NCBI GenBank assembly: GCA_964568795.1
Contig: CAZMRQ010000028.1
Span: 1 to 19,795 of the forward strand
DNA length: 19,795 bases
Reading direction: 5' to 3'
Source: CAZMRQ01 sp964568795
GTDB lineage: Bacteria; Pseudomonadota; Gammaproteobacteria; Comchoanobacterales; Comchoanobacteraceae
The notes under the pieces were generated by a model. The model saw only the letters and a program-made list of their open reading frames with translations. It did not search any database and had not been told where the DNA came from. Of this stretch, positions 1 through 8,194 are shown in pieces; position 1 is the stretch's first letter, and every line of letters starts with the position of its first letter. Both the position numbers and the translations under genes were made by a program.

Positions 1-59
1 TGCATGTGTTAAGCATACCGCCAGCGTTCAATCTGAGCCAGGATCAAACTCTTCGTAAT
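1..59 (-). rRNA. rrs: 16S ribosomal RNA, 5' end only (runs off the left edge)
   Basis: The reverse complement of bases 33-52 is the universal 16S start segment (AGAGTTTGATCCTGGCTCAG). It is followed by bases matching the next conserved stretch, ATTGAACGCTGGCGG, and a TGCTTAACACATGCA run. By analogy with E. coli numbering, where the AGAGTTTG segment starts at nucleotide 8, the mature 5' end should fall near base 59. The rest of the gene lies outside the window. The wording of the conserved stretch is typical of Gammaproteobacteria, but 59 bases are too few to place it. Confidence 0.97.
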
Positions 60-169
60 AAAAAGGTATGTCTTGCGACATATTTGTTTGACTTGGCATT
101 CAGTTAATAAGCGCCCACACAATTTGCATTTGCTGTTTTGCTTCTATTTTTAAAAGAACAATAGTTATG
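60..169 (-). promoter_or_regulatory. rRNA operon leader with boxA-like and boxC-like elements and a processing hairpin
   Basis: This is the transcribed leader between the rRNA promoter and 16S. On the minus strand, bases 160-149 read TGTTCTTTTAAA, close to the boxA antitermination element. Bases 121-111 read TGTGTGGGCGC, very like the boxC-type segment that follows boxA in enterobacterial rRNA leaders. Bases 82-67 form a 6-bp hairpin closed by a GCAA tetraloop, just before the 16S 5' end. The boxes suggest NusB/NusE-type antitermination. The role of the hairpin in processing is inferred. Confidence 0.65.
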
Positions 170-175
170 AGACTG

Positions 176-203
176 ATTATATAGCCGGTCACACGAATGT
201 CAA
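176..203 (-). promoter_or_regulatory. rRNA operon promoter, near consensus, with AT-rich upstream element
   Basis: On the minus strand a perfect -35 box TTGACA (203-198) is followed after 16 bases by a perfect -10 box TATAAT (181-176). This puts the start of transcription near base 169. Directly upstream (about 204-237) is a run made almost only of A and T, with T-tracts and A-tracts like an UP element bound by the RNA polymerase alpha subunit. It is the strongest promoter I can see in the window and it faces the 16S gene. Confidence 0.85.
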
Positions 204-428
204 CACTAAATTTAAAAAAAGTAAATTAAATTAAATCCTGATCAAATCGACGCATAAGCACTCTATAAAGCAGGACCTCAAGCGTGAAAAATTTCTTATT
301 CACCCAAGTAATTTAATCTTTTTTGCCCAATCATTCCTCTGCATATAAACCAACTCTCAAGCAGATAAAATACGATTAGCTGACAAATCAGCAAATCAAA
401 TAATCCTGAAATTCTCTAATAGACCTAT
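204..428. other. Intergenic stretch between the rRNA promoter and the DUF1295-DUF2177 gene
   Basis: Together with the leader and promoter, bases 60-428 hold no protein gene. The left part of this segment is the AT-rich upstream element of the rRNA promoter, and the right part contains the hairpin at 374-397. I see no further feature: no tRNA, no repeat and no convincing small open frame. Confidence 0.5.
374..397 (-). terminator. Possible weak terminator of the DUF1295-DUF2177 gene
   Basis: An inverted repeat lies 32 bases downstream of the stop codon at 429. The inner stem is GCTGA/TCAGC with a 4-base loop, extended after one mismatch by GATT/AATC. On the minus strand it is followed by GTATTTTATC, only a poor U-tract. 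It could end the upstream gene or be a plain hairpin. Position is the main argument. Confidence 0.35.
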
Positions 429-1643
429 TCAATTCATATTAGGCGAAGGCCTTTTCATTTGGCGCTTCGAATGCCTTGGTTTCTGTGATAAACGAGACAC
501 CACACACGCAGTCATGCCACACAACACCGTTCCCCACAACACATCCACCATCACCATCTCCATGCTCCAGCCTTGTAGCAGGGTTAAATTGACTAAGTCA
601 TAAATGCCATAAGCCACAAGGCCAAATATTGCTCCTTGAAACAATGACTGCCAAACATACTTACTCACACAAAAATACACCACACCAAATGCCATGCCAA
701 TATAACAACCTATAAATCCCCATGGAATAATATCCCAAGAACCATTTTCTACGCGGGCCAAATGCTGCATCTGAGCCCAATAAAAGTTGCCTGCTAATTT
801 CAACCACAATCCATCAATCACTAACAAAACGATCAATGCCGTTATAAAACGCCGTAAAAAAAGCCGTTGATGAGGGACTAGAACAGGAACTGTCCTTTGA
901 TAAAAGCTCAAACCTCGGTAATCATGCATAAACCTTTTCTTCATTTTTATACCCGTCAATTCCATTAATACATAGATAATCAAAATAGGCGATACCACAG
1001 CCCACCAGCCTGCTGTATCAAAAGCAAGCAAGGAAAAACCAACCCAAACTAACATCTCACCCAAATAATTAGGGTGCTGTGATAAAGACCATAAGCCTCG
1101 ATTCATCACCCGTCCTTTTGATCCCGCTAACTTTTTAAATTGATAAAGCTGAGCATCAGCCACAGTCTCAAATAAAAGCCCACAGGTAAAAACAACCATC
1201 CCCAGGAAATCAACAACCGACCATGAACTATCATTGCCTACAATCGCATACGACAACGGGGCAACTAGAACCAATAAAAACAAAGGCTGAAGACAGAATA
1301 TCTGCAGAAATGATCGCCACAATTCATTTCTTCCCCACTCATGCCGCCATGCTGTATAACGCCTGTCTTCTTGACTGCCACACATGCGAAGGCCCATATA
1401 AGAGAAAAGACGTATGCCCCAAAGAAATAACAACACAAAAAGATAGCGGCCTTTGAAATTTATTTCTGAGCCTAGCAGGCCTATCAACAATACTGGTGTC
1501 AAACAAATACATGCAGACCAAAATAAATCAGCCACATCATACCGTTTGAAAACTCTTGAACAACCAAACCCAATGATTGCAAAACCTACCCAGATAATGC
1601 CTGAGACACAGAGATAATATGATGAAAAATGAGAATAAGCCAC
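429..1643 (-). CDS. DUF1295-DUF2177 fusion integral membrane protein
   Basis: A 404-residue membrane protein of unknown substrate. Residues about 30-258 match the DUF1295 (steroid 5-alpha reductase-like) family: DRRYTAWR at 93-100 and the hallmark SQHPNYLGE at 188-196, a segment that in this superfamily binds NADPH. Residues about 262-386 match DUF2177, with DGLWL at 277-281, GLVAYGIYDLVNL at 341-353 and VDVLWG at 366-371. From memory the two families are often separate neighbouring genes in Proteobacteria, so this is a fusion of usual neighbours. Translation most likely starts at GTG 1643, with an AAAGGA ribosome site just upstream and no competing ATG. It has its own promoter, 88 bases after the P1B-like gene. 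The C-terminal tail from about 388 is basic. A lipid or sterol reductase-like role is inference only. Confidence 0.88.
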   Translation of the reverse strand: MAYSHFSSYYLCVSGIIWVGFAIIGFGCSRVFKRYDVADLFWSACICLTPVLLIGLLGSEINFKGRYLFVLLFLWGIRLFSYMGLRMCGSQEDRRYTAWRHEWGRNELWRSFLQIFCLQPLFLLVLVAPLSYAIVGNDSSWSVVDFLGMVVFTCGLLFETVADAQLYQFKKLAGSKGRVMNRGLWSLSQHPNYLGEMLVWVGFSLLAFDTAGWWAVVSPILIIYVLMELTGIKMKKRFMHDYRGLSFYQRTVPVLVPHQRLFLRRFITALIVLLVIDGLWLKLAGNFYWAQMQHLARVENGSWDIIPWGFIGCYIGMAFGVVYFCVSKYVWQSLFQGAIFGLVAYGIYDLVNLTLLQGWSMEMVMVDVLWGTVLCGMTACVVSRLSQKPRHSKRQMKRPSPNMN

Positions 1644-1671
1644 ACAAAATCCTTTTTGACTGATACTTTTT

Positions 1672-1701
1672 ATTATAAACAGGGCCTAATGCTGTTGTAA
1701 A
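1672..1701 (-). promoter_or_regulatory. Promoter for the DUF1295-DUF2177 gene
   Basis: On the minus strand the -35 box TTTACA (1701-1696) is one mismatch from consensus. It is followed after 18 bases by a perfect TATAAT (1677-1672). Transcription would begin near 1665, giving a leader of only about 20 bases before the GTG start at 1643. It lies in the gap after the oxidase operon, so this gene can be expressed independently. Confidence 0.6.
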
Positions 1702-1731
1702 GATCTTCCACTGCATCTTAGCACTGAGCAT

Positions 1732-3864
1732 CTAATGAAACTGACTGCCCATTCTTTTATTAATCGATTGAATCACCGTTTCAATTGGTTTTTCTACATA
1801 TTGACGAATAATCTGCCTTGATATACTAATCTCTCGTAAATTTTGTTTCATAATCACAGATTCCATGCCAATGAACGCACCGCATAATTGGAGCAATGAA
1901 CCCACACTCATTAATAAACAACTCACTGCAGGAGAGAACAAAACAGCTCCTGTCAGCAAAGGATAAACACTCACTAACCCAATCACAACTGCATTATACC
2001 CTATAGCCAGATATTTAAGTAAGGACATGAGCATGATAGTGTGACTCAATAAGTCTATATATGAATACTGAACTCTATCACAACAGGAATCAGCTGCTTT
2101 AGCTGCTGAAACATCCCCGGCAACAGCAAGACTTTGAGTGGCTTGTCCAAGCGCCTGCACATCGTTCTGACCATCTCCGATATAGAACACTGCTAAGCCT
2201 TGGGTCTCTAAATCAGCCACCACTTTTTTCTTTTCTTCTGCTTGATCATATCTCTCCCCATATATCACGTTGTCCTCGCCAAATATCTTCTTAAGAGGAT
2301 CTATCTTCTCAGACATAGATTGAGCTGTGAGACATTTAACCTGAAAACCTTCACAGCGAAGTCTCTCAACATTCTCTTTTAACTTGGGATCAATTTCATA
2401 ATCCCCTCCCCCTTCTCCAGGAAAGGCTATAGTCCCAGTACGATCAAAAATAATAACCTTGAATTGACTCCAGAATCTTGGGGTTTGACTCACTGTGACA
2501 CCCAACCGCATAGCATACAAACAAAACATCTGCCCTATGAGGGGCTCGGCAACTGTGAAAACACATGGGCATGCCCCCATCATAATAGAGGATACCACTG
2601 GCAATACTAGCGCAGGATAGAAGAAAGCACACAAGCTGCTTACAAGGGTGGCGTACACAACTAATGAAGGGTGAAACCATTGAGGGATACTCTTAGTGTC
2701 ATGACGGGCTTGCTGTGTGTCTTGCTCGGGCGACCTCGCTACCTTCACAACACATTGGCCTTCAGTAATTTGGGCTCCAATACCAAGATCAGAACCTACC
2801 TGACAGTCCACAACCGCTTCATTGTGTTTCATAGATGGCAAATAGGTGCAGCTATTCTGCACAGCCATCACCTTGCAATCAAATGCTACCACACCACTCT
2901 CATAAACACATACATAATCCCCTGAATTAATATCCTTAGGACAAACCAGTTGCCAACCTCCATTTCGATATACATGCATGTCATGCTTATTAGCAAGAAT
3001 CTCCTTTGCTTGATCGAACACCCATTCTCTAAACCGTTTCCCCCACTCATACACTGCCAATAGAATCAATGCATCATGAAAAAAAACATGAATACCGAGT
3101 GGATGCATGACAGCAGGGAATAAAACAGCTGCCCACGACAGGATGAACGTACCCACTAATGTGAGTGCTATACCCCTATTTGCAGGAGCCATATCACCTT
3201 TTTTTAAATAACCTTGATGGTATCCCCAAATTGGCACAAGCAAAGACAGCATCACCGACCGTAATGGCAGGGCCACCACCGCAAACAACATAAATAAATC
3301 AATAATTTGAGCTTTTATCCCCTCACTTTGACAATCTGACAGCAAGAGCCTCATGGTAATCCATGGAACAAACAACCATGGAACAGGCCATCCCAGTGCA
3401 ACAACCATAGCCATTGCTAGAAGAGACAGCCAGCAATAACTCAATTGAACAAAAAGAGGCTTCATATAGTCTTTCCAGCCATAGCGCAACATACAGCTGC
3501 TACACACAACAGCGCACAATAGCATATCCCATGCAACTACAGACCTATGAAAAAAACCAAGCAGGTGACACAATGACATGATGCCCGCAAAAAAACCAAG
3601 CAAAGCCACATCCTGAAAGCGCAGCCAAAATGGGACCTTTTTCGCTTTGACTGAAATCTTCTTGATAGGGAAATCAGGCACCTCAGTACTTTCGACTACT
3701 TTGCGAAAACCCATACCAATAAGTGCTTCATCAACACCTTCATTACAGGTGGCCACACTGATAACGTTCCCATTTTCAACAAACTCTATGCCCTTGATTT
3801 TTTTAAGACTCTCTATTGTTGATCCTTTAGTACAGCATGTGACTGCTTTTGTATATTGACTCAT
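1732..3864 (-). CDS. Degenerate P1B-type ATPase-like protein lacking the nucleotide-binding domain
   Basis: A 710-residue membrane protein related to copper-transporting P1B ATPases (CopA/FixI) but lacking catalytic parts. The start ATG at 3864 overlaps the ctaE stop by ATGA; an earlier in-frame start inside ctaE is less likely. Residues 1-58 resemble a heavy-metal-associated domain, but its Cys-x-x-Cys is replaced by adjacent cysteines 10-11. About five hydrophobic segments (84-213) precede the usual platform motif, where the family has two. The actuator region (285-378) has no TGES. The membrane Cys-Pro-Cys is intact at 432-434. The phosphorylation motif reads DRTGT (Asp474) instead of DKTGT, and GDGQND stands at 563-568. 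Only about 90 residues separate them, so the ATP-binding N domain is missing. A 40-residue C-terminal tail follows the last membrane segment. Active pumping is unlikely; copper binding or oxidase assembly is inference. Confidence 0.85.
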   Translation of the reverse strand: MSQYTKAVTCCTKGSTIESLKKIKGIEFVENGNVISVATCNEGVDEALIGMGFRKVVESTEVPDFPIKKISVKAKKVPFWLRFQDVALLGFFAGIMSLCHLLGFFHRSVVAWDMLLCAVVCSSCMLRYGWKDYMKPLFVQLSYCWLSLLAMAMVVALGWPVPWLFVPWITMRLLLSDCQSEGIKAQIIDLFMLFAVVALPLRSVMLSLLVPIWGYHQGYLKKGDMAPANRGIALTLVGTFILSWAAVLFPAVMHPLGIHVFFHDALILLAVYEWGKRFREWVFDQAKEILANKHDMHVYRNGGWQLVCPKDINSGDYVCVYESGVVAFDCKVMAVQNSCTYLPSMKHNEAVVDCQVGSDLGIGAQITEGQCVVKVARSPEQDTQQARHDTKSIPQWFHPSLVVYATLVSSLCAFFYPALVLPVVSSIMMGACPCVFTVAEPLIGQMFCLYAMRLGVTVSQTPRFWSQFKVIIFDRTGTIAFPGEGGGDYEIDPKLKENVERLRCEGFQVKCLTAQSMSEKIDPLKKIFGEDNVIYGERYDQAEEKKKVVADLETQGLAVFYIGDGQNDVQALGQATQSLAVAGDVSAAKAADSCCDRVQYSYIDLLSHTIMLMSLLKYLAIGYNAVVIGLVSVYPLLTGAVLFSPAVSCLLMSVGSLLQLCGAFIGMESVIMKQNLREISISRQIIRQYVEKPIETVIQSINKRMGSQFH

Positions 3865-4745
3865 AACCAGTACACGAAAACAAATAATGCCAACCAAACA
3901 ACATCAACAAAATGCCAGTACCAAGCGACTGCTTCAAAAGCAAAATGATCCTTTGCTGTCAATGAACGTGCAATCAGGCGCCCTAATATGACAATTAACA
4001 TCACAGTCCCAAGGAAAACATGCAAACCATGAAATCCCGTCAAGATAAAAAATGTATTGCCATAAATGCCTGAGCTTAATCGAAGTCCATCATGTGTATA
4101 AGCTAACCAATACTCATACGCCTGAGCACAAAGGAAGAGAAGCCCCAATAGAATAGTGAGAGATTGAGCCATCACTGCTAAGCGCCATCTGTCTTTCACA
4201 ACCCCCCAGTGCGCTATAGTAATGGTCACACCACTTGACAGCAATATAAGGGTATTAAAAGCAGGGATACCCCATGCATTGATGACATGCTTCGGCCCAG
4301 AAAAAGAGGAAGGGTCAGGTGTATTAAGCAAGGGCCAATGCGATAAAAAATCAGGCCATAAGACATAGTTAGTCAGCTCTGATGCATGGTAAGGGCTGTC
4401 CCCAGCCAACCAGGGGATAACCCAAACACGTATATACCACAAAACCCCAAAAAAAGCAGCGAAAAACAGAACCTCAGAAAAAATAAAGCAGATCATTCCC
4501 CAACGGTATGACCGATCATTCACCGCATCACCGTATAAGACTGTTTTATTTTCATGAATTATTTCTTTAAACCACCCCACAATCATAAACACAAGAACCA
4601 CAGTTCCCAATAAGATAGACCAAGGCCCCCACTGAGCTCCATGCAACCAATTCACAACTCCTATTACAATAAAAAATAATGCAATAGACCCTATTGCTGG
4701 CCAATAACTTGGTGGAACAATATACGTATGCGACTTATTATCCAT
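3861..4745 (-). CDS. ctaE: Cytochrome c oxidase subunit III
   Basis: Subunit III of the aa3-type heme-copper oxidase, an inner-membrane protein without redox centres that stabilises subunit I and its proton uptake. The 294-residue chain shows the usual seven hydrophobic segments, the family motif FIFSEVLFF with its conserved glutamate, and the typical end WHFVDVVWLALFVFVYWL. The start is taken as ATG 4745 because AGGAG lies 5 bases upstream; a GTG one codon earlier is the alternative. It sits 8 bases after the Cox11-like gene, and its TGA overlaps the next ATG by 4 bases, so the P1B-like gene is translationally coupled to it. Confidence 0.97.
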   Translation of the reverse strand: MDNKSHTYIVPPSYWPAIGSIALFFIVIGVVNWLHGAQWGPWSILLGTVVLVFMIVGWFKEIIHENKTVLYGDAVNDRSYRWGMICFIFSEVLFFAAFFGVLWYIRVWVIPWLAGDSPYHASELTNYVLWPDFLSHWPLLNTPDPSSFSGPKHVINAWGIPAFNTLILLSSGVTITIAHWGVVKDRWRLAVMAQSLTILLGLLFLCAQAYEYWLAYTHDGLRLSSGIYGNTFFILTGFHGLHVFLGTVMLIVILGRLIARSLTAKDHFAFEAVAWYWHFVDVVWLALFVFVYWL

Positions 4746-4753
4746 CACAACTC

Positions 4754-5497
4754 CTATGATTTAACTGGTTGATATGGTTGGATCATCTTCTTCCACTTAT
4801 TATTTTTTCCTTCTATGCCTATATTTTTTGTATCGAAAACATACACGCCCCATGCTCCTTGAGCTAAAGAAGGGCAATGATCATTTCGTTCAATATCAAC
4901 TAATGCAGACCAAGCTTCCAACGGCTTGAGTGATAATTTCTTAACTGGTAAATTCATGATGAGACAAGAGGATAGTCCCTCTGTCATAGATGTTTTAAAT
5001 GCCACATCCTGCTGTTGATCTGATTCATTAATAAGCATCATGACAATTTTTTTTCTCTCTTTTTGCTTAAGAATAACCAGCTGATCACTAAATATTATTT
5101 TAACAGGACTCTGGCCATATTGATTATTAAGAAAATGGACTGTAAGCATACGCGGCTTTAGACTATGACTAGCTCCAGAAGCCATTGATTGACCATGCAT
5201 CCCCATTCCATGACACATCAAATGATACATAGGAACAAGCGAATAACTAAAGCCAAACAAACCCATGGCAACAAGAGACCAGCGAATACACGAATGCCGT
5301 ATTTTTTTAGAACGCGCTTGCGGCTTAACTGTTTTCTGAATGCCGCTATAGGCTAAAAAAGCAACTAAAATAGCGACTAACGCTAATAATATAGCAGAAG
5401 AGGGTGATGGATGAAGCATATACAAAAAGGCAACTGACCCTATAAGCAAGAAGAGTGTGAGTAATACATGCCTCAAACGTTTTAAGCTACGTATCAT
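4754..5497 (-). CDS. Divergent Cox11/CtaG-like oxidase assembly protein without the Cys-Phe-Cys-Phe motif
   Basis: A 247-residue protein in the place where ctaG normally sits, between ctaD and ctaE. Cox11/CtaG delivers copper to the CuB site of subunit I. Support for homology: a membrane segment ending in SYSLVPMYHLMCHGMG (residues 84-99), which mirrors the Cox11 VPLYRLFC segment and keeps Cys95, followed by a beta-rich domain with TVHF, a central LKP and GVYVFD near the end. The copper-binding CFCF is not present; only an isolated Cys178 lies near the expected place. Two extra hydrophobic segments (about 10-28 and 35-51) precede the usual single anchor. The start is ATG 5497, with GAGG 13 bases upstream, giving an 11-base overlap with ctaD; an earlier start at 5536 would overlap by 50. 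Loss of the copper site could mean a scaffold role or degeneration. Confidence 0.72.
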   Translation of the reverse strand: MIRSLKRLRHVLLTLFLLIGSVAFLYMLHPSPSSAILLALVAILVAFLAYSGIQKTVKPQARSKKIRHSCIRWSLVAMGLFGFSYSLVPMYHLMCHGMGMHGQSMASGASHSLKPRMLTVHFLNNQYGQSPVKIIFSDQLVILKQKERKKIVMMLINESDQQQDVAFKTSMTEGLSSCLIMNLPVKKLSLKPLEAWSALVDIERNDHCPSLAQGAWGVYVFDTKNIGIEGKNNKWKKMIQPYQPVKS

Positions 5498-7076
5498 AGT
5501 TATACAAATCCTCAGTGATCTCGGGAGGCTGCTCAAATGTATGATGCGGTGCAGGAGATGGGACGCTCCACTCTAATCCGCGAGTCATGTCCCAAACGTG
5601 GGCTGTAGCTTTTTCCCCTTTTTTAAGAAAGGTATTTCGAATCAATATCACTACAAATATTAGTTGAGACAGTCCAAAAACAATAGAACCAATTGATGCG
5701 ATCATATTGAAATCAGCAAACTGTAAGGCATAATCTGGAATGCGGCGAGGCATGCCTGCTAGCCCCAGAAAATGCATCGGCATAAAAGTCACATTTAATG
5801 ATATTAATGTCAGCCAAAAATGCCATTTAGCGAGGCACATCGAATACATCCGCCCAGACCATTTTGGCAGCCAGTAATACACCCCAGCCACAATCGCAAA
5901 ATAGACCCCAGCCACAATAGTATAATGAAAATGACCCACTACAAAGTAGGTGTCTTGATACTGATAGTCAGCCGCAGCAATTCCCAGCATCAAACCAGAA
6001 AGTCCACCAATTGTAAATAAAACTATAAAGCCAACACTGAACAACATGGGAGGTTCAAAGGTCAAAGAGCCTTTAAACATCGTTGCCACCCAATTGAATA
6101 TTTTCACACCTGTTGGCACTGCAACCAGTAAAGTAGTCGTCATGAATAGAACTTTTATCCACGTGACAACCCCTGTTGTGAACATATGATGAACCCAAAC
6201 AATCAAACCCAAGAAGGTTATACATCCCAATGCATAAATCATTAGTTTCCTTCCAAACAGTGGCTTTCGGGAAAATGTTGGGATGATCTCTGAAATAATA
6301 CCAAAGGCTGGCATAACCAGTACATACACCTCAGGATGCCCGAAAAACCAAAACAGATGTTGAAACAACAATGGGTCGCCTCCACCTGCAGCGTTGAAAA
6401 AACTTGTCCCAAAATGCCTGTCGGTCAAAAGCATCGTGACTGTCGCTGCCAACACTGGCATAACGGCCAGTAGCAAAAAAGCTGTGATAAACCAGCCCCA
6501 CACAAAAATAGGCATTTTAAAATAAGTCATTCCCGGCGCCCTCATGTTAATGACAGTTGCTAGAATATTAATAGAGGCCATAATAGATGATATCCCCATA
6601 AGATGGACTGATAAAATCATAAAGTCAGTGCTAGGAGGCCCATAAGTAGAAGACAATGGTGCATAAAAAGTCCAACCAAAATTAGGGGCTCCTCCTTCCA
6701 TAAAAAGAGTGCTAGCTAATATTAAAAATGCAACAGGAAGCAACCAAAAGCTCCAGTTATTCATGCGAGGAAAAGCCATATCTGGTGCACCAATCATTAA
6801 GGGGATTTGCCAATTAGCAAAGCCTGCCAAAGCAGGCATAATAGCACCAAAAACCATAATTAAGCCATGAAGTGTGACCATTTGATTAAAAAAGTTAGGC
6901 TCTAAAAACATCATGCCAGGTTTAAATAACTCAAGCCTGATTAACATAGCCATGCCACCAGCCAAAAAAAACATGATTAAGCTCAACCACAAATATAAAG
7001 ACCCAATATCCTTATGATTGGTTGTCGACAACCAGTACCCGATCCGTTCTGGCCAATACTTCTTAACTTTCTCCAT
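5487..7076 (-). CDS. ctaD: Cytochrome c oxidase subunit I (aa3-type, A1 subfamily)
   Basis: The catalytic subunit that reduces oxygen and pumps protons; 529 residues, the usual length. Visible ligands: His70 and His384 for low-spin heme a, His382 for heme a3, and His247, His296 and His297 for CuB. The motif GHPEVY (246-251) provides the glutamate of the D-channel and the tyrosine cross-linked to a CuB histidine, which marks the A1 subfamily. Lys325 in PTGVKIFNW fits the K-channel. The start ATG 7076 has AAAGGAGA 7 bases upstream and lies 11 bases after ctaC. The end overlaps the Cox11-like gene by 11 bases. All key residues are present, so the enzyme should be functional if copper is supplied. 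Confidence 0.98.
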   Translation of the reverse strand: MEKVKKYWPERIGYWLSTTNHKDIGSLYLWLSLIMFFLAGGMAMLIRLELFKPGMMFLEPNFFNQMVTLHGLIMVFGAIMPALAGFANWQIPLMIGAPDMAFPRMNNWSFWLLPVAFLILASTLFMEGGAPNFGWTFYAPLSSTYGPPSTDFMILSVHLMGISSIMASINILATVINMRAPGMTYFKMPIFVWGWFITAFLLLAVMPVLAATVTMLLTDRHFGTSFFNAAGGGDPLLFQHLFWFFGHPEVYVLVMPAFGIISEIIPTFSRKPLFGRKLMIYALGCITFLGLIVWVHHMFTTGVVTWIKVLFMTTTLLVAVPTGVKIFNWVATMFKGSLTFEPPMLFSVGFIVLFTIGGLSGLMLGIAAADYQYQDTYFVVGHFHYTIVAGVYFAIVAGVYYWLPKWSGRMYSMCLAKWHFWLTLISLNVTFMPMHFLGLAGMPRRIPDYALQFADFNMIASIGSIVFGLSQLIFVVILIRNTFLKKGEKATAHVWDMTRGLEWSVPSPAPHHTFEQPPEITEDLYNYDT

Positions 7077-7087
7077 AACACTCTCCT

Positions 7088-8194
7088 TTATTCATGCGCT
7101 TTAACTTGCTGAACTGTGACAGGTCGTCCAGCATCTTTGCCGTATTTCTGTTTGTCATCATTGCCCCATGATTGCCGCGTATAGGTAATCACATCAGCAA
7201 TTTCTTGAAGAGACAGACGGTCTTTAAAAGACTGCATTGCAGTTCCATCCACCCCCTCGAACAGCAAGCGAATCTGATCTGCCGGGTCCCCCGTCACAAT
7301 AGCGCTTCCTTTCAATGGCTTAATAACTGGGGGAACACCCATCCCTGTTGGTTGATGACAGCTTGCACATTGCTGACCATAAATATGTCTTCCACGCTCA
7401 TATGTGCTCTCTGGTTTTTTGGACTTCCCTTTCTTCCCAGTTTTCATTGCCAGCCATTGCCGGTATTCCTCTTTGGTCTTAGCAATAACAACAATAGGCA
7501 TATATCCATGACGCATCCCACAAAGCTCTGTACACTGCCCACGGTAAGTTCCTGGACGATCCACCTTGATCCAGCCTTCATTGATGTAACCTGGCAAGCA
7601 GTCTATCTTCAATCCAAAATCAGGGACCCACCATGAATGGATCACATCATTGGAAGCGAACAGCAACCTGACTTTGGTATGTACGGGGACGACCATTGGA
7701 TTATCTACTTCAAGCAAGTACCACTTGCCTTTAGGCTCCTTGCCATCAATCTGAGCCTGAGGTGTAGAAAGATTGCTAAAAAAACCGACCCCTTCATTCA
7801 GATAATCATATCGCCAGTTCCATTGATAGCCTGTCACTTTAATCGTCAGTTCTGAATCAGCTGTATCATCCATCTCAAACATAGTTTTAGCAGCAGGAAT
7901 CACCATGGCAATCACAATCACCAAAGGAATCACAGTCCATATCACCTCTAAAGTGGCATTCTGCTCAAAGTAAACAGCCTTATGCCCCTGTGACCTCCTG
8001 TGTTTTACTATTGAGTAAAACATCACTGCAAATGTCAGAAGCCCTATGACTACACAAATGTAGAAAATAAGCATGTGAAGATCAAAAATCTTATGACTCA
8101 TTTCTGTCACACCCTCTGGCATATTATACTTGGGGAAAGCAAAACATGTCCCACAAAACATCAACAGCAGTATAAGCTTTTTACCATAATTCAT
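7088..8194 (-). CDS. ctaC: Cytochrome c oxidase subunit II with fused cytochrome c domain
   Basis: The electron-entry subunit; 368 residues from ATG 8194. That start is preferred over ATG 8212 because GGAAGGGA lies about 7 bases upstream and it begins a clean signal peptide (residues 1-19). Two membrane hairpin segments follow (about 41-62 and 86-104), then the CuA domain. Its ligands are His186 (HSWWVPDFGLKID), Cys221, Glu223, Cys225, His229 and Met232, all present. YQWNWRYD (123-130) is the aromatic electron-transfer patch. A C-terminal cytochrome c has heme motif CASCH at 276-280 (caa3-like fusion). The start overlaps the end of the tetraheme cytochrome gene by 14 bases, so the two are co-translated. 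Confidence 0.97.
   Translation of the reverse strand: MNYGKKLILLLMFCGTCFAFPKYNMPEGVTEMSHKIFDLHMLIFYICVVIGLLTFAVMFYSIVKHRRSQGHKAVYFEQNATLEVIWTVIPLVIVIAMVIPAAKTMFEMDDTADSELTIKVTGYQWNWRYDYLNEGVGFFSNLSTPQAQIDGKEPKGKWYLLEVDNPMVVPVHTKVRLLFASNDVIHSWWVPDFGLKIDCLPGYINEGWIKVDRPGTYRGQCTELCGMRHGYMPIVVIAKTKEEYRQWLAMKTGKKGKSKKPESTYERGRHIYGQQCASCHQPTGMGVPPVIKPLKGSAIVTGDPADQIRLLFEGVDGTAMQSFKDRLSLQEIADVITYTRQSWGNDDKQKYGKDAGRPVTVQQVKAHE

Noticed and set aside
2671..2925. Plus-strand open frame within the P1B-like gene, considered as a cause of its oddness.
   Set aside because: The minus frame is continuous through this part and shows family motifs on both sides; the plus frame has none.
3861..3897. Earlier start for the P1B-like gene inside ctaE (37-base overlap).
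   Set aside because: The ATG at 3864 gives the usual ATGA coupling with the ctaE stop, and the extra residues are not like a metal-binding domain start.
7172..7636. A 154-codon plus-strand open frame opposite ctaC.
   Set aside because: The opposite strand codes for CtaC with all CuA and heme ligands; the plus frame shows no recognisable motif.
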